A stretch of 64,000 nucleotides of DNA. Origin: Lineolata rhizophorae. Lineage: Eukaryota; Ascomycota; Dothideomycetes; Lineolatales; Lineolataceae. Each line of letters starts with the position of its first letter. The first letter of the stretch is position 1. Positions 31,279-41,765 of this stretch are shown here, in pieces. The stretch spans positions 636,758 through 700,757 of the forward strand of contig MU001678.1 in assembly GCA_010093515.1 (NCBI GenBank). Direction: 5' to 3'. Under the pieces are notes generated by a model. That model searched no databases, was not told the origin of the DNA, and saw only the letters and a program-made list of their open reading frames with translations. A program made the translations under genes and the position numbers.

Positions 31279-34118
31279 GGTTCGGTGGTGTTGGACGCGT
31301 GCGGGCGTCGATTGGATGTCGCAAGACAAAGAGGCGTGTGGTGAAGGCGTGTTGAAAAGAGTGCGGGCCAGCTGCGTCCGCGCAAATGAGAGTTAGATAG
31401 GGCGTCAATCTAGTTCCGGACCGTGGTTAGTCTGGCGATGCGATACGAAAGAACCAGAGAAGCGGTGCTAGAGTTGCATTCAGAGAGAAAATTGTTGCGG
31501 TTTAACAATGTGTCTGCATTCCCCCGTGGGGGATATAAGACAGCTCCAATGTTGATTTTCATCACGGTGGGCAGCTTTGCGAGACTAATGCTACGTAGAC
31601 CCGTACCTTTCGATGTGAGAGAGTCGAAAAGCGAGAATCACAAGAGGAATGTAAGGAGCAGCAAGACCGTTTTGCGTGAGAGTTTGGATGGCACGCCGTG
31701 TGTTCGCGAACTAATACATTCCGGGTACCTCTTCTGTCCCTGGCTGGCAGAGAGAGAGTTTAGGTAGGTAGGTAAGGCGGGCTCGCGTGCCAAGACCGTA
31801 CCTCAGAACTCAGTCACGTGAGGGCGGAGCAACGGTAGAGCCACGTGATCTTCTTTACCTACTTTGTATATCCGCGAAGAAGCGTTTAAAGGTCACTGAC
31901 GAAAGTGGCAGAAATCGTGAATGTCTACTATATTTCCCGATCACGTGACCAGACCTTCCAGGCCTTGGACAAACGGCGTCCAGGGTTGCTACGAAGGAGG
32001 TGCACTACGTATGTATGTACAACGCGAGCGCAGCTAAAGATGAGACGTGCCTGAACAACAGGAATCGCTCGGCCGGCGCAAGCAAACACCGGGTGGGATG
32101 GGAGCCTCGGCCCCTACGGTGGTCAAAGTGCGCCTCGCGGGTCTGGCCGAGCTTCGTTCGAGCCAGGTCCAGGGCCCGGGCTGGTTGCCACGAGGCGCCA
32201 TTTCAGCCAGCCACCACTACTATACTGGTATACTGTATGCCGCACAGAACAGCTGCCACGCGGACGACAGAAGACACGCATAACGAGGTGTAGGGCTCGA
32301 GGAACGCTCAGGGAGTCGAGCACCTACTCCGTACTTACCTCGGTACTTTGGCGGCTTGGCAAGATGGTCGAGTGCTAGTGCTACTTACGTATGTAGTACG
32401 TTAGTACAATCGAAGTGGGTTCGGTGAAACCCTTTGGAATGAAGAGTTGCGGCACTTCCCGTCGGCTTCGATCCACACAGAAGTGCTCCGGGCACAGGAC
32501 GTATATCCGCCGGCAAAGCACCTCAGCTACATACAAGCCCCAGCACGGCTCAAACAAGACGACTCTCTTGTATGGCCGCAAGGTCAAAGGCTGCAGACGA
32601 AAAGGCGGGACCAAACGACTTCGTTTGGAGACGCCGGGCCGGGGCGACGGCCGCTGATGTCGGGCGGTGGCCGTAGCACGCTCTCGAGTCTCGTGGGCAG
32701 GCCGGGGAGGCCCCGGCCGAGGCCGGGAGGGGCCCTGGCCGGCCGGCCGCGGGCCAACCAGCGGGCCGCCAAGGGCGGGCAGAGATGCATCTGAAACGCG
32801 CGGGCTGGGACAAGGCTTTCCCGGATGTCGCGTGCGGGCTTCTTGCGCTCGCGTTGCTAAGTTTGCGGGGCGCTGGCCGGGAGGGAGGGAAGGGAGAGGA
32901 GAGAAAGCGGCGAGCGGGCCGTGGGCGGGCGGGCGGGCCAAGGCAGGCGCATGGACGGCCAGACCTTGCCGTGGACAGCCGGGCCGCGTTTCACGCCGGG
33001 CTCGGACATGGCCGTCGTCGATGGCGACGGCGAGTCGACGACCGACGGGGATTCTTTGTGCTCGACTGACGACGGGTGGCGCCTCCCGTGCCCCTATGTA
33101 GGTAGAGAGCCTTGGCCTCGGCCACGAGCGCGCGCGGATGCGCACGCCATCAAGCCACGATGCGCCGGCCCAGCAGCGGTCTGCCGAATGGCAGCCCTGT
33201 CGAGCCGAATCGCCCGAGCCGCCCGTGATTAAAAATTCGCCAGAGGAGGGACGATGGATGGACGGTACACAGGAGAGACGTCTCCGGGGCTGGCTGGCCG
33301 GAGCCGCGGCGGCGGGCCTTACATGACTGCCATATCGCCGGTGCTATAATCGCCAGGGCGGCGGTTTGTGTCCTTTGGAGGCGGGAGCGCGCGTGTGCAC
33401 GTACATACGTATGTAGCGGCATGGTCCCTCGGCGTGCATCGCGCAGAGGAGAGCGGTGGTGAGCCGGCCGGTGGGAGCGAATCGAGGCCGGCGCGGAGGC
33501 CCCGCCCGCCGCCATCTGAAACAAGGCTCGTCGTGCTATTAATAGCGGCCGGGGAGCAACAACACGCGGGCGCTCGAGGGCTGCGCTGTCCCGCCCGCTG
33601 CCGCCGCCCGCCGCCCGCCGTCCGCACCGCCATCGCGAGCCCGCCCGCGCCGGCGGCACTGCGAACCGCCCCGGCCTGCCCGCCTGGTTCTCGCTCGCAG
33701 CGCCCGGAAACCCCCCGAGGCGCCACGCCGAGCCTCCTCCCGGCGCTTCCCACCCCCCTTCCCTCCCCCCCTTCCCTCCCTCCGCGTCCGCAGCGAGCCG
33801 CCGTCGTCCTCTTCGCCATCGCCGCCCGCCGTCCACGCTCGCGCCCGCATCGCAGCCGCGCGGTCCCAGTTTCCCCTTCGCCCCGCCCTCCCACCGCGCC
33901 GCTCTCTCTCTCTCGCGCACCCCGGACCAGCCTAGCGCCGGCCCTCCCTGGAGAGGACACGCCGTCCCCAAGCGCTCGCCCCGAGTCCATTGGCCGAAGC
34001 CTACGCGCCCGCGCGAGACGCCGGCGCCCCAGGCCCCTTCCGCCGCCCGCACGCTCACCGCATCCCCTCCGCCTCGCCCTCGCCCTTCCCTCCAACGGAC
34101 CCGAACGCCTCTCCCGGC

Positions 34119-34144
34119 GCCTGCCTGCCTGCCTGCCTGCCTGC
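34119..34144. repeat. (GCCT)n microsatellite
   Basis: About six tandem CCTG/GCCT units in the C-rich leader region. Confidence 0.8.
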
Positions 34145-34598
34145 TTTCCCGCCTTCCAACGAACGTCCCTCCTGCCGGGGCTGCGCTGCGCGCGGCTTAC
34201 CCTCCCGAACCAGAGCTCGGGTTCCCGCGAGCTCCCCCACCCCCCCCCGGCCTACCAGCGCCCCCGCCCAAGACGCTCGCGCGGAACGAGGCCTGCATAG
34301 TCGCCCGGCGCCCCGGCTGCAATACCTGCCTGCTTCGCGATCGTTCCATTGCTCGGGACAGAGCCTTTGGCGGCGCCGTCCGGGGGTGCGTGCCTAGTCC
34401 AAGGGAACGGTCCCCGAAGACGTGGACTGCCGCGGTTGCGTCGACTGCGCCGGCAAGAGTCGTGGGATAGCCGGCTACCGTTGACCGTGTCTGAGCGTCC
34501 AACGACTTCATTCTTTTTTCCCCTTTATCTTCACTGCCTTCGAAGCCGCGCCGCTTCGTAGACCGCGCCGCTGGCATCTGGCGCTTAGGGGGCAAGAG

Positions 34599-34656
34599 CA
34601 CACGCACACACCCTCACCCTCACCCACACCCACACCCACACCCACACCCACACCCC
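34599..34656. repeat. (CCCACA)n hexanucleotide repeat
   Basis: Tandem CCCACA units with CCCTCA variants at the 5' side. It is not the fungal telomere unit (CCCTAA). Confidence 0.85.
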
Positions 34657-35112
34657 ATACGCCTTACCCGCAGATCTCGAGATCTCGCCGTCGCTCCTTG
34701 CCCTCCTAGTGCCTGCTTCGAAACGGATTTCCTTCCGGCCCGATCTGCGTAGATCCGAACCGACGGCGAGGATCGCATTTCGGCGGGGTAACCACAAGCT
34801 TTCCAATCCACCATCCGTTGCCGGAGCCTTCGTCAGACGCTGCGGCCCGCGCTCTGCACTCCGCAACTCCCTCCGCCTTCGGGCACTGCCACGCTGTTGG
34901 ACCCAGTCCGCGGCGCCTCTCCGGCCGAGACCTGCCTGCCTAGGCGGACACGGCACATCTCAAGATTACGGCCTCGAGACAAGGATCAGAAAGAGCGCGA
35001 GAGCTAGAGCTCAAATGATTTACTTCTTCTAATTCGGCGACGCATATCCTACCTCCTCGCTCGAACTATTCACGGAATCGCGCCACGCACACGATAACCT
35101 CGTACTTCCAGC

Positions 35113-37413
35113 ATGGCGGCCGTCCTCTCGCCCCACCAATCCGCTGCAACATCTGACTCCCCTTCGCCGTCCTCCATGTCGTCGCGATCGGGATCTCAGT
35201 CACACCCCAACCTCCCTTCTCTCCCGCCTCTAATAACCCCGTCATCCAAACAAGGGACAAACACCAACTCCGCCTCGTCTCAATCCCAATCACAACCTCA
35301 ACAGCAGCAGCAACAACGGGTTCCCTCGTACGCCTCCAAACGCCTTTCCGCATTCTCCACCACGTCCGGGAATATCCCCGGCGCCTATTCGCGCTCGCGA
35401 CCTTCCTCGAACGCCTTCCCCGTCTTCCACTCCTCGCTCTCGTACACGCTCGTCCGCGACTTCGCATACCCGGCCTTCCACCCACTTTTTTACGGTCCGC
35501 TACCGGATTCCGCCCCACCCGCTTCCGAACTCTCTACGCCCGCGAGCGACTCCGGGACCGGCGACGGCTACTTCCAACGCCAAAGCGGAACGCACCTCGC
35601 ACGGCGGCTATCGGATCCGCCATCGACATGGGAGGGCGTCGTGCGCGGCGGCATGTGGGCACCGTGGGGGGACACGCCGTCCTTCGACCCGTCTCTGGAC
35701 CACGGCCAGCAACTACCCGCCACGTCCTTCGGCGACGGCCCTCCCTGGAGCGAGGACGACGACCTCGAGTCCCCCGTCGTGACGACTGCGCGCCACAAGA
35801 AACACAAGTCCGGACACCACGACCACCACCGTCATCATCACCACAGCCACAGCGACCAGCACCGCGGGAGCTCCGAGTCTCGCGGCCGCCGCGGCAGCCG
35901 CGACGCCGCCGCCGCCGGCACCCAGTCGCGCTCGAGCGGGCGGCGACGGCGCGGCTTCTACGACCAGCGCGGCGGGACGGCCAACGGCGACGGCAGCCAC
36001 ACGTACTACGTGGCGGAAGAGGGGGCTGACGGCGGCGAGGCCAACGGGCCCGGCGGCGAGTACATCACGTACCCGCCGGGGCGGTCGGCGCGGGCGCAGG
36101 CGCAGGCGCAGGCGTCTCCGAACAACAGCCTCAGCCCGGCCGGCGGCCGGCGCAAGCGCGGCCACTCGTCGTCGCTGTCGGTGCCGAGCACGCTGGCGGC
36201 CAGCCCGACGAGGCGCGACTCGCACTTCGCGGCCATGCTGCCGCGGCGGTCGTACGCGACGTCGACGGGCGGGTATTCGTACGAGGACGGCGCGGGCAAG
36301 GGGAGGACGGTGGGGGGCGCGGCGAGAGGGGCTGGGAGCGGGAGCGGGAGCGGGGCGCGAGAAGGCGCGGCCGGGGCGGGAGCGGTGCAGAATCCGGCCG
36401 GGGAGGGCGACGTGGCGGGGCCGGAGTTTCCTGCGGGGTCGGTGGGCGGGCTGGAAGTGGACGCGTACGACGACGAGTGCGTGTCCTCATCTTCGGATAC
36501 GGAGGAGGACGACGACGAGGACGACGAGGACGACGAGTACGACGACGGCGACGGCGACGAGGACGAGGACGACTTCGACGCCGCGGAGAGCCGCTTCTCG
36601 CGCGACTACCAGTTCACCATCGCGAGCCCGGACGAGGAGATGCACGGCAAGGCGGTGGCGCTGTACGACTTCGCGCGCGAGAACGACAACGAGCTGCCCC
36701 TGGTCGAGGGCCAGGTGGTGCTGGTCTCGTACCGCCACGGCCAGGGCTGGCTGGTGGCCCAGGACCCGCGCACGGGCGAGAGCGGCCTCGTGCCCGAGGA
36801 GTACGTCCGCCTCCTGCGCGACATCGAGGGCGGCTGGAGCGCGCTGTACGACGAGCAGCACCAGCAGCACCAGCAGTCGACGCCGACGACGGCGGCGCCG
36901 CCCCCGGCCTCGTCGATGCACCAGCCGCGAGCGCACCCCGACCCCGACCCCGACGCCCAGCGCACCCCGACCCGCGCGACGCGCGACGACGCGCCGGCTC
37001 ACGCCGCCAGCTCCGCCGCCGCTGCCGCCGCCGGCGACGACCAGCACCAGCAACAACAGGCGGCGCCGCCCTCCCGCGCGGCCAGCGCCGCCGGCGCCCG
37101 CCGCGGCAGCTCCCAGCAGCATCAACAACATCACCATCAGCACCACCAGAGCGCCGGGGCCGGGTCCGGGGCCAGCGCCGCCGGGTCGGAATGGTACCCG
37201 GCCGTGAACTCGAGTTTCTCGACCAGCTCGCGGGACCTGCATCCGTTTCCGCCGCGCCTGTTGGCGACGGGCGGGGGCGGCGGGGGTGCGGGGGGGAATG
37301 GGGGAGGGGGGAGCAGGGGCGGGTCGCCGACGGGGGGGAGGAGGGGGAGCGCGGTGAGGAGGAGTCAGGAGGGGAGGAGTCCGGAGGGGAAGGGGGAGGG
37401 GAAGAAGGCGTGA
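35113..37413 (+). CDS. NBP2-like SH3-domain protein
   Basis: Single 766-codon frame. One SH3 domain lies at about residues 513-573: HGKAVALYDFARENDNELPL, VEGQVVLVSYRHGQGWLVAQ and SGLVPEEYVRLL. It shows the ALYDF, the GQGWL tryptophan and the PEEYV motif that make the Pro-ligand groove. In yeast, Nbp2 brings the phosphatase Ptc1 to the Pbs2 kinase and so damps the HOG and cell-wall MAPK pathways. That role here is an inference from the NBP2-like layout. Residues 100-130 hold a conserved patch (TLVRDFAYPAFHPLFYG) seen in filamentous relatives. A long acidic run (Asp/Glu, residues 456-490) precedes the SH3. His, Gln, Ala and Gly repeats fill the rest, all expected to be disordered. The last 50 residues are Gly/Arg-rich. 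Usual yeast length is 236 aa, so this form is greatly extended. Confidence 0.85.
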   Translation: MAAVLSPHQSAATSDSPSPSSMSSRSGSQSHPNLPSLPPLITPSSKQGTNTNSASSQSQSQPQQQQQQRVPSYASKRLSAFSTTSGNIPGAYSRSRPSSNAFPVFHSSLSYTLVRDFAYPAFHPLFYGPLPDSAPPASELSTPASDSGTGDGYFQRQSGTHLARRLSDPPSTWEGVVRGGMWAPWGDTPSFDPSLDHGQQLPATSFGDGPPWSEDDDLESPVVTTARHKKHKSGHHDHHRHHHHSHSDQHRGSSESRGRRGSRDAAAAGTQSRSSGRRRRGFYDQRGGTANGDGSHTYYVAEEGADGGEANGPGGEYITYPPGRSARAQAQAQASPNNSLSPAGGRRKRGHSSSLSVPSTLAASPTRRDSHFAAMLPRRSYATSTGGYSYEDGAGKGRTVGGAARGAGSGSGSGAREGAAGAGAVQNPAGEGDVAGPEFPAGSVGGLEVDAYDDECVSSSSDTEEDDDEDDEDDEYDDGDGDEDEDDFDAAESRFSRDYQFTIASPDEEMHGKAVALYDFARENDNELPLVEGQVVLVSYRHGQGWLVAQDPRTGESGLVPEEYVRLLRDIEGGWSALYDEQHQQHQQSTPTTAAPPPASSMHQPRAHPDPDPDAQRTPTRATRDDAPAHAASSAAAAAAGDDQHQQQQAAPPSRAASAAGARRGSSQQHQQHHHQHHQSAGAGSGASAAGSEWYPAVNSSFSTSSRDLHPFPPRLLATGGGGGGAGGNGGGGSRGGSPTGGRRGSAVRRSQEGRSPEGKGEGKKA

Positions 37414-37564
37414 GGGGTTAGTGGGATTGCGGAGAGGGGTGTGGTAGGGTATGGGGGCAGCTGCGAGTTTGGTGGGTTGGAAACGGGCGGGAGGAATGAG
37501 AGGAGGGGATCATGACGCTGGCTTGCGAAAGACAAGGCTTGGAAGGGTCGGCCTTGACTGGTTG

Positions 37565-37603
37565 TTTTCTTTTCTTTTCTTTTCTTTTCTTTTCTTTTTT
37601 TTC
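37565..37603. repeat. (TTTTC)n microsatellite
   Basis: About seven TTTTC units followed by T8, just downstream of the SH3-protein gene. Confidence 0.9.
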
Positions 37604-39574
37604 CGCAGTTTGCTTTTCGAGTTGATGGTTTGCTTTCCTTTGCTGGGACTGAGGGTGGATTAGGTTCTCAACTGAACGGAAGCTCTCTGAGAAGCGGATG
37701 TAAAAGCTCCGGGCGCGTCTGTTGCTGGGCTTCTCTGCATTGCTATTGTCGAAGCTTCTTCCCATTCTTGCTCGTGTTCATGGGTTGTACTTTTAGCCTT
37801 TTACTTTTTTTTTTTTTTTTTTCCCTTTTGAAAGCACGAATGCGTTTTCTCTTATGCCACAGAAGGCTTTAGAGACTGAGAGAGGCCAGATGAAGCTTTT
37901 CTCTTCCGCTTTCTCGCTTGCCTTTCCATTCCCTTCATGCGTGCGTGAGTATGGATATACCTTATTCCGTGCGTGATGGCTCTGAATGGAAGCGATCAAT
38001 TTATATCATTCATCATTGGTGCGTTTTCTCATTCTTGGTTATTGTCTTTCTATTATTTTCAGCTTTTTTGGGGGCATGTTTGCTCCAGCTGGGCCACCTC
38101 GGACTAACGAGAAGGAATCTCGATAGTAGTCTAGGAGTGCAGCAGCCGGTGACTTATGGTCAGTCCTCATTCATCGACAATTGGATCGTCATGCGGATGT
38201 GGGGAAAGAGGTTAATCTGGTTTGTGGTTTTGGGGGCGGGCGAGAAAGGGAGAGAGAAAGCGGCAGAAACAAGAGGCCCGCTCGCTTCGTGTGTCTAAAT
38301 GAACATTAATTGGCTGGGATGAATTCATGGTCCAGGTCGTTCTAGGGACGGAGAGACATGACTGGTTGGATGGGATAGGTCGCATTTTTGCATTAGCATT
38401 GGGTGTCTAAGAATGAATGATTTTCTTTTTCTTGTCCCAAGCACGCCTTGGCAACGTGGCTGGGTGTCCATCCATGGGAATGGGACCGTCAAAGCCGGCC
38501 ATGTGTGACAACTCGTACATACGGCCCCCGGAGGTAGCTCCGAAGCTTCCTGAGTTTTAATGCGCCGTTGAAATTTCGGCGTGGTGCTTTCTTCCCGACT
38601 TCCGGGTTTGTCGGGGCCTTCAATTCGAATATCTGCACGTATGTCGAGTTGGAGGGGCTTGCTTCCTGGACGGGCAAGGCCGGTCGCCGATTCGGTTGCG
38701 TCCTTGCTGGGGAGTGGCGGTGAGGTGCTCTGCAATGGGAAATTGGCATATCCTTTTCTGCCAACGCGTCCAATACGAATTTCGTTTTTGGGCCGATCGC
38801 CGTGAGAGTTTGCGGCTTGCTCATTGGCCGTTGGAGAGGATTTCGGTCCCAGATAACAGCGCAGAGAAAGCGCGGGCACTAGTTTGGTTGCGTGTCGGCG
38901 GCATGTATGGTGGCTAGCCATGAGAATTGTACAGCATGTACATACTCCCTGCTGGGGCAAGATTTGTCCTTCGTGCTTCTGTTTGCACGGGGCGACCGCA
39001 ATAGTATATCGTGAGTTTGCAACGCTTTCATGGTAGCAGGCGTGTCACGCGCGATTGGCAGGCAGGGACCGTTGCGGAGTGCTTAAAGGGCGTTGGGCCC
39101 ATGACTCGCCGACCATGGTTCTGGGATAGCGTCCGAGGCCGCGAAGCCCACGAGGCGCGGAAGGACAAGGAACAGGGCGCGGCGGCACCGCGGATTTGCT
39201 GCGCATCATGGATTGCGGGCTCCACAATTATATGCTTTGGCCAACGGCCGCCAAACGTCATACATCGCGACAGCGCGCCGAAGGTCTCGTTCTCTGGACC
39301 CGGGGCGGCCGCCGAGTCGGTGAAGGGGCTTCCCTTGCACGGCGTCCAGAGGCTTCTCGCTCTGGCTTTGCGCGGCTGCCGTGCCGCACCGTCGCGGACG
39401 CGGCGCGAAGCGTCCAATCGGTGGGCCGGCCACGCGGGCGGAGCCCGGACCCGCGAATGGAAATGCGTCCCCCCGATCCCCCAAACCCCGCTTTCGCCCA
39501 GTGCCAGCGCATCGCTTACGCCGTCAATTGTCAGGCAGGCAGGCCGCAGAGGGCGAGCCAGTCGCCGAGCTGCC

Positions 39575-39593
39575 CACACACACACACACACAC
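39575..39593. repeat. (CA)n dinucleotide repeat
   Basis: About nine CA units. Confidence 0.9.
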
Positions 39594-40056
39594 GCGTCCA
39601 GATAACGAAAATCCCCGCCGGGGGCAGCGCGGAGACACGAGCGCCCCGCGGCTTCTGGATACGCGCGCTGCTCGCGGCCTCGACGGGCAGCCGCCTTGGA
39701 ACACACTTCGGTCCCGCATCCGGCGGCCTCCGCGCACCAGACCCGGGACCTTCCTGCCAATCGAGCCAATTGGCCGGCCCGGATGCCGAGGGGGTGGGGG
39801 GGAGAAGCGCGGGCGGCGTGCGTGCTACTACACACGTTGTATGTGCGCGCCATGTCCCGCTCAGCTGTGGTACACGCGCGCGACGGCCCGCAGTGTGGTG
39901 CGCCGGCCAGGCAGACCGGGGCGCTTGCCTGCCTGCCTTGCATGTGCGCCAGTCCGCCACCACCTGGAGCACGGGGGACTTGCAGCGGGGCGCAAACCCG
40001 CCGGCGGCGAGGAGAGAACAGCCAAAAGCACATTTTTCCTTTTCCCGGCCCCGCGG

Positions 40057-40058
<2 letters not shown>

Positions 40059-40109
<51 letters not shown>
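40059..40109. repeat. 51-base uninterrupted G run
   Basis: An unbroken run of 51 G on the plus strand, flanked by gcggcc and aggccgg. The flanks are themselves GC-rich. Confidence 0.9.
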
Positions 40110-40110
<1 letters not shown>

Positions 40111-40156
40111 GGCCGGCGACGCTGCGCCAAGAACGGATGGACGAGTCTGGCGCAAC

Positions 40157-40176
40157 GGGGGGGGGGGGGGGGGGGG
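40157..40176. repeat. 20-base G run
   Basis: A second unbroken G run, 47 bases after the first. Confidence 0.9.
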
Positions 40177-41765
40177 CAGGCAAGGGCAAGGGCTTGCGCG
40201 CGCGCGCGCTCCCGTCGTGCCGTCCATCCGCCTGTCAACCCGCCGCGCACCCAATCCGCGGTCCGCGCGGTCCCGCGAACCAGCGCGCCGGCGCCGCGCC
40301 ATTGGCCCGTTTTCGTGCAACCCTCCCCGGCCAGGCTGGCATGCCGCTACCGACGCGATATCGTCGTCGGACGCGCGCGGCGCGGCCGCTGCGAAGCTGG
40401 GCCCGGCCGCTCAGCGTGCCTCGGCCGCCACCTGCGGCTACTATCGAATTCCCTTGAGCCTTGCAGCCGCCGCCGTCGGCGCCGCCGGCGGTCCGGCTGG
40501 GACGGGGCAAGGAAGACCGCCCGGTAGCCTGGCGGCCGCCCTCGAGTCTTTGCAATTTGCTAATTGCTATTCATGGTCCTTCGATGGCGGCCAAGGCCGG
40601 GCCATACGTACCGGGGGGGCCCAAGCCAACCAGCCCGGCGGACGAGCCGGCTTTTTTTGTTCTGGGACGGCGGGGTAGCTCTTTAGCTCCTCCCTAGCTC
40701 TCTCGTGATGAGCGTGGTGCGGAGGCCGCTGGCCTGTCTGACTGGGCTGGCTGGGCTGATAAATTGGCCTCGGATACAGGGAAACGTACCCGCCCCAATC
40801 CGTCACCCCATCCATGATGCAAGCAGCAGCAGCCGCAGCCGCCGCCGCCGTCGCCGTCGCCCAAGGCTCTCCGGTTCTGAGCCTGAGCCGACCTGCGGCC
40901 TTGCGTCTGCATATCGGTGATGGTCCTATGGAAGAGGGCGGAAAAGAGCCCAGATGCGGCGCCATGAGGGACCCCACGTATGCGCTCGGCCCGCCCATAG
41001 GTAGGCAACCTGCTGGACGTGGCTTGGATGCCTTTCCCGCTTCCCTTCCTCCACTCCGGAGGGGCCAATGGACAGGGTCTAATTAAGGGTCAGCTGTCCC
41101 GTGCCGCCGGTAGCGGTACAGTGTACATAGAGTGATGCCATGCCCATCTCTCCACTCAGTTCGCGCGCGAGCTCGCCGCGTGCGTGTATGTGTGAGCTGT
41201 CCTGTTGCTCTCCCACCCCTTCCCCCCTCCCCTTCCTCCAAGGCTGGCCACTCTCCGCCCGTCCCTTTCCCCCAAGACCCCGCCAACTTGGAGGTAAGAC
41301 CAAACCCAAACCTTAAGGCCCGTCCCGTCCGTTCCTCACTCTCGGTCCCGCCAACGTGTTCGTCCGTGGGTAAAGGAGGGCAGCAAACGCTGCAGTTCCT
41401 GGATTCAAATTCCCAAGGCCCTGGAAACGTCAATCTCACCGGGTCAGGGCTGCAGACTGTACCTGACGCTGTGAAACCGCTGAACCACCCGGCCGGAGCC
41501 TGGTGAGCCCTAGTCGTTGGTTGTAAGTCGCCTTTTCTCGTATCTACTATTGATGAGGACTGCTTGCAAAATCATCAAATGATGTCGTCGCACATTTCCT
41601 TGAGCGGAGTAGAGATGAACAGAGGCCGCACCCGATTTTACTGATACAAGGCTTCCGCATTATTACTTCTAGTTACTCTGCGTGCGGACTAACTTTGATT
41701 CAGCACTTCCTTGCAATCCGTTCACTGTTGCGTGTATCCGCCTCCGGGCGTTAGGGGCGGCCATC

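Larger units (their letters stand above)
31279..35112. promoter_or_regulatory. Long GC-rich divergent region, SSU72 / SH3-protein gene
   Basis: About 3.8 kb. Three CACGTG palindromes cluster at 31815, 31842 and 31942 within 135 bp. TACGTA words recur (31599, 32009, 32386, 33406). From 33.5 to 35.1 kb the plus strand is C-rich pyrimidine (CCCTTCCCTCC tracts, GCCT and CCCACA repeats), consistent with a very long promoter or 5' leader for the gene at 35113. ORFs on both strands (33368-34300 and 33150-34058) are composition artefacts. Confidence 0.45.
37414..41765. other. Intergenic, with homopolymer and microsatellite tracts
   Basis: About 4.3 kb between two plus-strand genes. T-rich tracts at 37.56-37.82 kb follow the SH3 gene and are probably its 3' UTR and terminator zone. 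From 39.0 to 40.7 kb the DNA is extremely GC-rich, with overlapping ORFs in several frames around the G51 run. None has a domain. I see no gene. Confidence 0.45.

Noticed and set aside
33150-34300. Long ORFs on both strands before the SH3-protein gene
   Set aside because: Low-complexity Arg/Ala/Pro translations of C-rich leader DNA, with no domain and no start context.
36487-37242. 251-codon minus-strand ORF inside the SH3 gene
   Set aside because: Val/Leu/Arg-rich mirror of the acidic and repeat-rich plus frame. The SH3 motif fixes the true strand.
39011-40678. 555-, 443- and 430-codon overlapping ORFs around the G run
   Set aside because: Several frames on both strands are open at once. 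The G run translates as polyglycine or polyproline. This is a composition artefact.
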